From the NCBI RefSeq assembly GCF_030269665.1, contig NZ_BSTS01000001.1:372001-436000 (forward strand): a DNA stretch of 64,000 bases, read 5' to 3'. The stretch's first letter is position 1. The number at the start of each line of letters is the position of its first letter. Shown piece by piece: positions 48,379 to 55,148 of the stretch. The notes below the pieces were generated by a model. That model searched no databases, was not told where the DNA came from, and saw nothing but the letters and a program-made list of their open reading frames with translations. Source of the DNA: Actinomycetospora sp. NBRC 106375. GTDB taxonomy: Bacteria; Actinomycetota; Actinomycetes; Mycobacteriales; Pseudonocardiaceae. Position numbers and translations under genes: made by a program.

Positions 48379-50055
48379 ATGCCCGGTGCGCTGGTCCCCC
48401 TCGAGCGTGCCGCGCACCGCCTCCCCGTCCCGGTCCGCCACCTCCTGGTGCTCGCGGTTGCCGGTCTCGGGTACACCGCCGCCGGGTTCACCGCGATGTC
48501 GTGGTTCGACCCGAACGGCCTCGGCCCGTCGTTCTTCCCCGCGGCCGGCTGGACGGTGGCGCTGCTGTGCGTCCTCGGGCGGCAGTGGTGGCCCGCGGTG
48601 CTGCTCGGGGCGGCCGTCGCCGAGGTCGCCATCGACCTCGCCACCGGGCTGAGCCTCGTCGCGGCCCTCGGGTACGCCGTCGCCAACACCGTCGAGCCCG
48701 CCCTCGGCGCGACCCTGGCCCGCGCGGTCGCCCGCGGCCGCCCGGACCTGAGCCGGCAGCGGGACCTCGCCGGGTTCCTCGGCGGCGCCGTCGTGATCGC
48801 CCCGCTGGCCGGCGGGTTCGTCGGCGCGCTGGCCGCGGAGCTCGCCGGCCCCACGCGGCCCTGGTACGCGTTCGTGGCGCGCTGGTGGCTCGGCGACGGG
48901 CTCGCCGTGCTCGTCGTCGGCACGGCGGTCGTGGCGGTGCTGACGCTGCCCTGGACCCGCCGCACCGTGCTGTCCACGGCCGCGGCGACCGTCGTGGCCG
49001 TCGGCACCACCGCCGCGCTGTTCTGGTCACAGACGCTCGTGCTGGTCTACCTGCCGACCCTGGTGCTGATCTGGGTCGCGCTGCGCCTGGGTGTCGGCGC
49101 CGTCGCGGTCGTCGGGCTCGCCACCGCCCTGACCGCGGCGCAGGGCGAGGCCGACGGTCTCGGGTTCTCGGCGACCCTCGGCGTCGCGCCGGGGGTCAGC
49201 CACATCCACCTGCAGATGCTGCTCGCGGTGCTCCTGCTGACGATGCTGCTGCTGGCGGTGCGCGTGGACGAGCAGCTGCGGGCGACGGTCGCGGCCGAGG
49301 TCGCGGCGCGCCGCAGCGACGACCTGGCCGCCTGGAACGCCGAGCTGGCGCGGAGCAACGCGGAGCTGGACACCTTCGCCTACGCGGCCTCGCACGACCT
49401 GCGGGAGCCGCTGCGCGCGGTGGCCCAGACGGCGGGCTTCGTCCTCGAGGACGCGCCGCACCTCGACGCCGAGTCGATGCGGCGCCTGCGCACGATCGGC
49501 CTGCTCGCGGTGCGCATGGACGACCTGCTCGACTCCCTGCTGCGCTACTCCCAGGCCGGCCGGGGCGAGCTGGACCCGGTGCTGGTGGACCTCGACGGCG
49601 TTCTCGACGAGGTCGCCGAGGTGGTCGCCGAGCGCTGCCGCGACGCCGGGGTGGAGCTCCGCCGCGACGGCCCGCTGCCCGCGGTCCGGGGCGACCGTGT
49701 CCAGCTGGGCGAGGTCCTCACCAACCTCGTGGTCAACGCCGTCAAGTACGCCGCCGACGAGCCCCGCTGGGTCGAGGTCGGCCTCGGTCCCCTCCCGGCG
49801 GGGTCCCGGGCGACCGACTGCGCGGTCTACGTGCGCGACAACGGCATCGGCATCCCCGACGAGCGCCGCGACCAGGTGTTCGCCCCGTTCCAGCGTCTGC
49901 ACCCCGGGCGCGCCGACGGTCTCGGGATGGGCCTCGCGATCAGCCGCAAGATCGTCGAGCGGCACGGCGGCCGGATCGGGGTCGACTCGGAGCCCGGTCA
50001 GGGCAGCTCGTTCTGGTTCACCGTGCCGAGCTCCGGCGCGGTGCCGAGCCAGTAG
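48379..50055 (+). CDS. MASE1-type sensor histidine kinase
   Basis: A 558-residue membrane kinase. The first 300 residues form eight or more hydrophobic helices of the MASE1 sensor (FTAMSWFDPNGLGPSFFPAAG; RWWLGDGLAVLVVG). A coiled linker leads to the dimerisation/phosphoacceptor domain FAYAASHDLREPL (His about residue 339). The ATPase domain follows: NLVVNAVKYAADE, DNGIGIPDERRDQVFAPFQRLH, GLGMGLAISRKIVERHGG. There is no PAS or receiver domain. Its last 58 bases are antisense to the response-regulator gene that follows. This HisKA type resembles phytochrome-like kinases that pair with Rcp1-like receivers. Confidence 0.9.
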   Translation: MPGALVPLERAAHRLPVPVRHLLVLAVAGLGYTAAGFTAMSWFDPNGLGPSFFPAAGWTVALLCVLGRQWWPAVLLGAAVAEVAIDLATGLSLVAALGYAVANTVEPALGATLARAVARGRPDLSRQRDLAGFLGGAVVIAPLAGGFVGALAAELAGPTRPWYAFVARWWLGDGLAVLVVGTAVVAVLTLPWTRRTVLSTAAATVVAVGTTAALFWSQTLVLVYLPTLVLIWVALRLGVGAVAVVGLATALTAAQGEADGLGFSATLGVAPGVSHIHLQMLLAVLLLTMLLLAVRVDEQLRATVAAEVAARRSDDLAAWNAELARSNAELDTFAYAASHDLREPLRAVAQTAGFVLEDAPHLDAESMRRLRTIGLLAVRMDDLLDSLLRYSQAGRGELDPVLVDLDGVLDEVAEVVAERCRDAGVELRRDGPLPAVRGDRVQLGEVLTNLVVNAVKYAADEPRWVEVGLGPLPAGSRATDCAVYVRDNGIGIPDERRDQVFAPFQRLHPGRADGLGMGLAISRKIVERHGGRIGVDSEPGQGSSFWFTVPSSGAVPSQ

Positions 50056-50441
50056 GCGAAGACCCCGCGCAGGATCGCCTGGAACGCGGCGAGCTCGACC
50101 GGCTTGACCACGTAGCTGTTGGCGCCCGCCCGGTAGCAGGCCTCGATGTCCTTCGGGCGCGTCGACGACGTCAGCACCACCACCGGGAGCCCGTCGAGCG
50201 GCGCCCGCCGGCGCACGGTCGAGAGCACGCCGTGGCCGTCGAGCCCGGGCACGTTGAGGTCGAGCAGGACGAGGTCGGGGAGCTCGGCCTCGGTGTCGGC
50301 GAGACGCTCGAGCGCGGACGTCCCGTCACCCAGGGCCTCGAGCCGCGCGTGCGGGTGCGCCGCCGCCAGGGTGCGCCCGACGGCCTCGACGTCCTGCGGG
50401 GAGTCCTCGACGAACAGCACGAGGGCGTCGGGTCCTGGCAC
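49998..50441 (-). CDS. Single-domain response regulator (Rcp1-like)
   Basis: A 147-residue receiver with no output domain. The acidic pocket is VLFVEDSPQDVEAV, the phosphoacceptor is LVLLDLNVPGLDGHG, then the Thr/Ser in VVLTSSTRPKDI and the Lys in SYVVKPVELAAF. This form is typical of Rcp1-like partners of phytochrome-type histidine kinases. The GTG at 50441 has AAGGA upstream. The gene is antiparallel to the neighbouring MASE1 kinase and the two share 58 bases at their 3' ends. That suggests partnership but prevents a shared transcript. Confidence 0.88.
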   Translation of the reverse strand: MPGPDALVLFVEDSPQDVEAVGRTLAAAHPHARLEALGDGTSALERLADTEAELPDLVLLDLNVPGLDGHGVLSTVRRRAPLDGLPVVVLTSSTRPKDIEACYRAGANSYVVKPVELAAFQAILRGVFAYWLGTAPELGTVNQNELP

Positions 50442-50529
50442 GTCGACGGTCCTTGCTCTCCGTGTCCGACTGCGGGCCTGAACACCGTAACCAGGGCCCG
50501 CCGTTCCCTCTATCGGCCGACCGGTGGTA

Positions 50530-51555
50530 TCAGCTCGTGACATCCTTGGTCGCGAAGTTGGCCCACGCCGCCAGCATGAGCACGACCACGTAGCCCGCCT
50601 GGAGCCACAGGCCGGCGGTGATGTCCCGCAGGAAGATCGGGTCGCGGAAGAAGTCGATCCACGCGAGCCAGTAGCGCGTGGGCAGGTAGGGCGTGACGGA
50701 CGACGCCGCGTCGAGGCTGACCAGCACCTGGCTCGTGATCAGGGCGGCGAGAGCGCCCAGGGTGGCGCCGAGCGACGACGTCGTGACCGTCGAGAGGAAC
50801 AGCGCGATCGCCGCGACGCCGAGCATCGACACGGTCACGTAGACCATCGCGCCGAGCATGCGCGCGGCGAGGTCGGCGGGACCGAGGGCGTCCCCCGACA
50901 GCGACGAGACCGACGACTGGGCGCGCTCGCGGGCGGCCTGGTCGTCGGCCGCGGTGGTGTCGCCGGTGTCGGCGCCTGGGCGGGCCGCCGGAGCGCCTGC
51001 CGCGCCCTGACCCCCCACCTGCCCGCCGGCGGCCGGCTGCTGCTGCGGCTGGCCGCCGCCGGACGGGCCGGTGCCCGCGACCGCGTCGTCGCCCCCGGTG
51101 ACCTCGGGCAGCGCCTGGACCACCGCGACCGGGTCGCCCGCGCCGAACAGCGACACGCCGACCACGTAGGACGTGCCCGCGACCGCCAGCACGGTCCCGA
51201 CCACGAACACCACGACCGCGACCAGCTTGGCCAGCAGGAGCGACGTCCGGCGCACGGGCCGCACGAGCAGGTAGCGCAGCGTGCCCTGCGAGGACTCGCC
51301 GGCCACGGAGTCGCCGGCGACGACCGCCACGGCCACCGGCAGGAAGATCGGCAGGACGAGGGCCAGCGCCGCGGCCGGGTAGAGCGAGCCCGACTGCAGC
51401 ACGGCGGACAGGAACGCCGCCCCCTGCCCGGGCGGCGGGGAGATCCGGGTGGTCGCGAGGAAGACGGCCACGATCGCCGGCAGGAGGCACAGCAGGCCGA
51501 CGGCCACCCACGTCCGGGGCCGGCGCACCAGCTTGAGGAGCTCCACGCGGATCAC
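50530..51555 (-). CDS. ABC-2-type transporter permease
   Basis: A 341-residue permease with six hydrophobic helices: RTWVAVGLLCLLPAIVAVFL, then ALALVLPIFLPVAVAVVAG, LVAVVVFVVGTVLAVAG, MLGAMVYVTVSMLGVAAIAL, a TLGALAALITSQ helix, and WLQAGYVVVLMLAAWANF. Between helices 3 and 4 is an unusual loop of about 75 residues rich in G, Q, A and P. The sequence ends in TKDVTS, almost the same as the permease at 58094-58933. The GTG start overlaps the ATPase stop as GTGA. Confidence 0.87.
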   Translation of the reverse strand: MIRVELLKLVRRPRTWVAVGLLCLLPAIVAVFLATTRISPPPGQGAAFLSAVLQSGSLYPAAALALVLPIFLPVAVAVVAGDSVAGESSQGTLRYLLVRPVRRTSLLLAKLVAVVVFVVGTVLAVAGTSYVVGVSLFGAGDPVAVVQALPEVTGGDDAVAGTGPSGGGQPQQQPAAGGQVGGQGAAGAPAARPGADTGDTTAADDQAARERAQSSVSSLSGDALGPADLAARMLGAMVYVTVSMLGVAAIALFLSTVTTSSLGATLGALAALITSQVLVSLDAASSVTPYLPTRYWLAWIDFFRDPIFLRDITAGLWLQAGYVVVLMLAAWANFATKDVTS

Positions 51556-52556
51556 GGGCGGGCCCCGTTCCGCCGCGCCCTCGCCGTGTCGGCATCGAAC
51601 CCGCCAGCTCTCCTATCGGCGTGCTCCCTTGAACGCTTCGTGTCGGACCCGGGGCCCGTCAGGTCGACCACCACGTCCTCGAGGCTGCGGCGCTGCTCGA
51701 CCAGCCCGTCGAGGGGCACCCCGTGCTCGACGAGGTGCCGCGCGAGCGCCGGCGGGCCGCCGGGGGCGCCGTCGACGACGAGGGTGTGGTCGTAGCGCTC
51801 GGCGACCGCGCGCCCGAGCACCCGGGCCGCCGCGTCCGGGTCGGGGGTCCGCACGACGAGCCGGCCCGTGGGACCGCGCACGGCGTCGAGGTCGTCCTCG
51901 AGCACGAGCCGCCCCCGGTCGACGACGCCGACGGTGGTGCACAGCGCCTCGATCTCGGCGAGCAGGTGGCTCGACAGGAAGACCGTGGTGCCCCCGGCGT
52001 TGAGGTCGCCCAGCAGGTCGCGCACCTCCCGGATGCCGTGCGGGTCGAGGCCGTTGGTGGGTTCGTCGAGCACGAGCAGTCGCGGCCGGTTGAGCAGGGC
52101 GCCGGCGAGCCCGAGGCGCTGGCGCATGCCCAGCGAGTACGCGCGGACGGGACGGCGGTCGACGGCGCCGAGCCCGACCCGCTCGAGGACCTCCTCGACC
52201 CGGTCGCGCCGGCGTCGCCCGTCACGGGACCGGCGCGGGCCGGAAGCGTCGAGCAGGGCGAGGTTCGCCCGCCCCGACAGGTGCGGGTACGCCGCCGGGC
52301 CCTCGACCATCGCGCCGATCTCGGGCAGCACCTCGGCCACCTTCGCGGGCACCGGCCTGCCCAGCACCGTGATCTCCCCGCGCGTGGCGTACACGAGCCC
52401 GAGCAGCATCCGCACCATGGTCGTCTTGCCCGACCCGTTGGGGCCGAGGAACCCGTAGCGGTCGCCCTCGGCGACGTGCAGGTCGACGTCGTCGACGGCG
52501 ACGTGCGCCCCGAAGCGCTTCGTCAGGCCGCGCGTCTCGATCACCAGACGGCTCAC
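51552..52556 (-). CDS. ABC transporter ATP-binding protein
   Basis: A 334-residue ATPase of the ABC-2/DrrA-like class: Walker A FLGPNGSGKTTMV, signature YSLGMRQRLGLAGALL, Walker B LLVLDEPTNGLDPHG, and switch FLSSHLLAEIE. The last 90 residues are an accessory beta domain plus a hydrophilic tail (GSDTKRSREHADRRAGG). It partners the permease directly downstream, and GTGA overlaps join it to both neighbours. The cargo is unknown. Confidence 0.92.
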   Translation of the reverse strand: MSRLVIETRGLTKRFGAHVAVDDVDLHVAEGDRYGFLGPNGSGKTTMVRMLLGLVYATRGEITVLGRPVPAKVAEVLPEIGAMVEGPAAYPHLSGRANLALLDASGPRRSRDGRRRRDRVEEVLERVGLGAVDRRPVRAYSLGMRQRLGLAGALLNRPRLLVLDEPTNGLDPHGIREVRDLLGDLNAGGTTVFLSSHLLAEIEALCTTVGVVDRGRLVLEDDLDAVRGPTGRLVVRTPDPDAAARVLGRAVAERYDHTLVVDGAPGGPPALARHLVEHGVPLDGLVEQRRSLEDVVVDLTGPGSDTKRSREHADRRAGGFDADTARARRNGARP

Positions 52557-53713
52557 GTCGCTCCCCCCGCCAGCAGGTCGGCCGCGCCGCTGTCGATCGT
52601 CGGCCGCGGCACCAGACCGGACAGGGCCCAGGCCCGCGCCCCGTCCTGGCTGCGCACCACCGCGAGCGTGAGCAGCGGGGTCTCCAGCGCCGAACCCTGG
52701 CCGTCGACGGTCAGCGTCCGGCCCGCCCCGGCCCGGTCGATCCCGGACAGGAGGTTGCCCGCGAGGTCCGGGGGCAGCGGCACGGCGATGAGCTGGCCGA
52801 GCGTGGTGCCGTACTGGCCCAGGGCGGGGAAGCGGCGCTCGGGCGGCTCACGGTCCCGGCCGGCGAGGCGGTCGGGCAGCGTCGAGCCGTCGCCGCGGCC
52901 GAGGACGCCGAAGAGGTCCGACGTGGGGCTGCGCGTGACCCCGGCACCCGGCCCGCGGCGCGGGGCGAGGGCGGCGGGATCGGGCGGACCCTGCGCCAGC
53001 TCGGCGAAGGCGGTGCTGATGAGCGGGTCGGGGACGCCCTTCGCCCGCACCTCCACCGCGACCGGGAGCCCGGTGGACGGGTCGGCCCACACGTCGAGCG
53101 CCCCGACGGTCGTCTCGGGGTCGGCGACGGTGACCCGCACGCCGGCGGCGTCCACCCCCGCCACACGCCGCGCCGGGAGCGCGGTCGCCGGGTCGCTCGG
53201 TGACGTCCCCGCCAGCAGCCGGCGGGCGAGGTCGGGCGGCAGCAGGTCCTCGGAGCGGGGCAGGCGCACCCGCGGATCGCGGGCGACGAGCGTGAGCAGC
53301 TCGGCGCCGTAATCCCACACCGCCTGGCCGCGGGGCGTGACGTAGCGGTCGCGCTCTCCCACCGGCGTCAGCACGTCGGTGCGCACCTGGTCGGGAGCGG
53401 CGTACCAGCCGCGCATGCGCGTCACGCCCGAGAGCAGCGTGCTCACGTCGGACAGGGCCGCGATGCGGGGCACACCGAGCGCGGCCCGCGCCTCGGCGTA
53501 GCCGGTCCAGGGCTTGTCGGCCGACGCGGTGACGAGGTCCCGCAGCTGCGCCGGGTCGGCCGTCGCGTCGCCGGGGCGGGCGGCGAGCACCGCGGGCACG
53601 CCGACCAGCAGCGCGCCCACGACGGCCACCACCGCCCACCGCCACGGGCTCCGCGGACCCGTCCACGAGCTGCGCCACGCGCGCCACGTCGCCGTCCCCG
53701 ACCGTCCCGCCAC
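52553..53713 (-). CDS. LolA-like exported lipoprotein-carrier/MucB-type protein
   Basis: A 386-residue extracytoplasmic protein. One N-terminal membrane segment (PWRWAVVAVVGALLVGVPAVLA) precedes a LolA/MucB-like beta domain. That domain has RGWYAAPDQVRTDVLTP, YVTPRGQAVWDYGAE, RRVAGVDAAGVRVTV and LDVWADPSTGLPVAVEV, the pattern of lipoprotein-binding or sigma-E-regulator folds. It is the first gene of an operon with the ABC ATPase and permease; the GTGA overlap couples it to the ATPase. A role in handling or sensing a lipid exported by the transporter is inference. Confidence 0.75.
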   Translation of the reverse strand: MAGRSGTATWRAWRSSWTGPRSPWRWAVVAVVGALLVGVPAVLAARPGDATADPAQLRDLVTASADKPWTGYAEARAALGVPRIAALSDVSTLLSGVTRMRGWYAAPDQVRTDVLTPVGERDRYVTPRGQAVWDYGAELLTLVARDPRVRLPRSEDLLPPDLARRLLAGTSPSDPATALPARRVAGVDAAGVRVTVADPETTVGALDVWADPSTGLPVAVEVRAKGVPDPLISTAFAELAQGPPDPAALAPRRGPGAGVTRSPTSDLFGVLGRGDGSTLPDRLAGRDREPPERRFPALGQYGTTLGQLIAVPLPPDLAGNLLSGIDRAGAGRTLTVDGQGSALETPLLTLAVVRSQDGARAWALSGLVPRPTIDSGAADLLAGGAT

Positions 53714-53792
53714 CGAGCTACCGACTCCCCTCGACCGATCCCCGTCGAGGGTGCCACCGAACCGCCCGGACGGTGGCGACCCGGTGAGGTCG

Positions 53793-54869
53793 TCAGGACC
53801 CCGAGGACCGGGACGTGCCCGCCGGATGGGCCTCCCGGTCCAACGGTGTCGGCCGGTCGGAGTCCTGCTCGGCGGCTCGATCGGGGCGGTCCGGGAAGAA
53901 GCGGACCTTGACGAGGCTCGCCACCGTGGTGATCGCCAGCACACCCACGATGACGCCGAGCGAGAGCTCGATCCCGATGACCCCCACGTCCACCGGACGG
54001 CCGCCGTTGAGGAACGGCAGCGTGTTGGTGTGCAGCGCCTCGAGCACGAGCTTGACGCCGATGAACGCGAGGATGATCCCGAGGCCGTACTGGAGGTACA
54101 CGAGCTTGCGCAGCAGGCCACCGAGCAGGAAGTAGAGCTGGCGCAGCCCCATCAGCGCGAACATGTTGGCGGCGAACACGATGTAGGGATCGCGGGTCAG
54201 CCCGAAGATCGCCGGGATCGAGTCGAGCGCGAAGAGCAGGTCGGTCGTGCCGATCGCGACCATCACGAACAGCATCGGCGTGACCAGCCACCGCACCCGG
54301 CCCGCGGCCGAGCGCCGCCGGACGACCGAGCGGGTGCCGACGTAGTCGTCGGTCATGGGCAGGACGCGCCGCAGCAGGCGCAGCACGGCGTTCTCGCGGT
54401 ACTCCTCGTCGTCGTCGGACTCCGTGACGACCTTGAGCGCGGTGAGCACGAGGAACGCGCCGAACAGGTAGAACAGCCAGCTGAAGCGCTCGATCGCCGC
54501 CGCGCCGGCCAGGATGAACGCGCCGCGCAGCACGAGCGCGATGAGGATCCCGAACAGCAGCACGCGGTGCTGGTAGGCGCGCGGGACCGCGAACGCGCTC
54601 ATGATCAGCAGGAAGACGAACAGGTTGTCGACCGAGAGCGAGTACTCGAGGACGTAGCCGGCGACGAACTCCGTCGCCTTGTCCTGCCCCGCCAGCAGGG
54701 CCAGCCCGCCCGCGAACAGCGCCGCGAGACCGACGTAGACGCCGACCCACCGGGCCGCCTCGTGCACCCCGACCTCGTGGGGGCGGCGGCCGACGATGGC
54801 CAGGTCCAGGGCGAGCACGGCCAGCAGCCCGACGATGGTCAGGGCCCACACCCAGAACGGCACGTACAT
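53793..54869 (-). CDS. TerC-family membrane protein (probable manganese exporter)
   Basis: A 358-residue, eight- or nine-helix TerC protein. Metal-site motifs: FVAGYVLEYSLSVDNLFVFLLIM in the first half and GTTDLLFALDSIPAIFGLTRDPYIVFAANMFALMGLRQLYFLL in the second (listed by motif, not as one ligand set), each with conserved D/E residues in the membrane. TerC proteins help exported proteins acquire Mn and guard against Mn excess. The ATG at 54869 begins the first helix. The C-terminal 40 residues are soluble. The 5' leader folds as a manganese riboswitch. Confidence 0.92.
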   Translation of the reverse strand: MYVPFWVWALTIVGLLAVLALDLAIVGRRPHEVGVHEAARWVGVYVGLAALFAGGLALLAGQDKATEFVAGYVLEYSLSVDNLFVFLLIMSAFAVPRAYQHRVLLFGILIALVLRGAFILAGAAAIERFSWLFYLFGAFLVLTALKVVTESDDDEEYRENAVLRLLRRVLPMTDDYVGTRSVVRRRSAAGRVRWLVTPMLFVMVAIGTTDLLFALDSIPAIFGLTRDPYIVFAANMFALMGLRQLYFLLGGLLRKLVYLQYGLGIILAFIGVKLVLEALHTNTLPFLNGGRPVDVGVIGIELSLGVIVGVLAITTVASLVKVRFFPDRPDRAAEQDSDRPTPLDREAHPAGTSRSSGS

Positions 54870-54918
54870 CCGACGGTCTCCGATCCTCCGGGGTGCCGTC
54901 AGGGCAGACGGCTCCGCC

Positions 54919-55034
54919 GGAGGTCTCTCCCGTCGTCCGTTCGGACGACCGGCGGCCCCGGGCACCGACACCGGTCCTCCGACCGGTGCGGCGGCCGTGC
55001 TGACGAGGCCGACGCGCAGGGATACTCCCCTCCG
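54919..55034 (-). ncRNA. yybP-ykoY manganese riboswitch upstream of terC
   Basis: On the minus strand the leader begins GGAGGGGAGTATCCC (55034-55020 region) and ends GGGAGAGACCTCC (54931-54919). The two ends pair as P1, with the consensus purine-rich GGGGAGTA and GAGACC elements facing each other; CGTCAGCACGG follows the first element as in the family. Internal hairpins GCACCGGTC/GACCGGTG and GTCGTCCG/CGGACGAC fill the arms. About 50 bases separate it from the terC ATG. High Mn would be expected to switch terC on. Confidence 0.75.
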
Positions 55035-55135
55035 CCACGCAGTGTGTCACCTCCGTGAGCGCAGCGCGACGGGGCCCCGGGTGGCGCGTCCCACCTCGAG
55101 GGGAGCGCTCACGACCAGCACAGACGGCGCTGGGT

Positions 55136-55141
55136 TAGCGT
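55136..55141 (+). promoter_or_regulatory. -10 box of a probable leaderless hydrolase-ABC transcript
   Basis: TAGCGT, seven bases, then the GTG at 55149; the same hexamer and spacing as before the SnoaL-like gene at 8394. Confidence 0.5.
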
Positions 55142-55148
55142 TGATTTC

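Larger units (their letters stand above)
54870..55148. other. Spacer between terC and the hydrolase-ABC fusion gene
   Basis: A 279-base divergent spacer without a gene. The left part is the terC leader with the manganese riboswitch; the right part carries the TAGCGT box for the plus-strand gene. The terC promoter should lie between 55035 and 55090, but I cannot pick its boxes with confidence. Confidence 0.5.
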
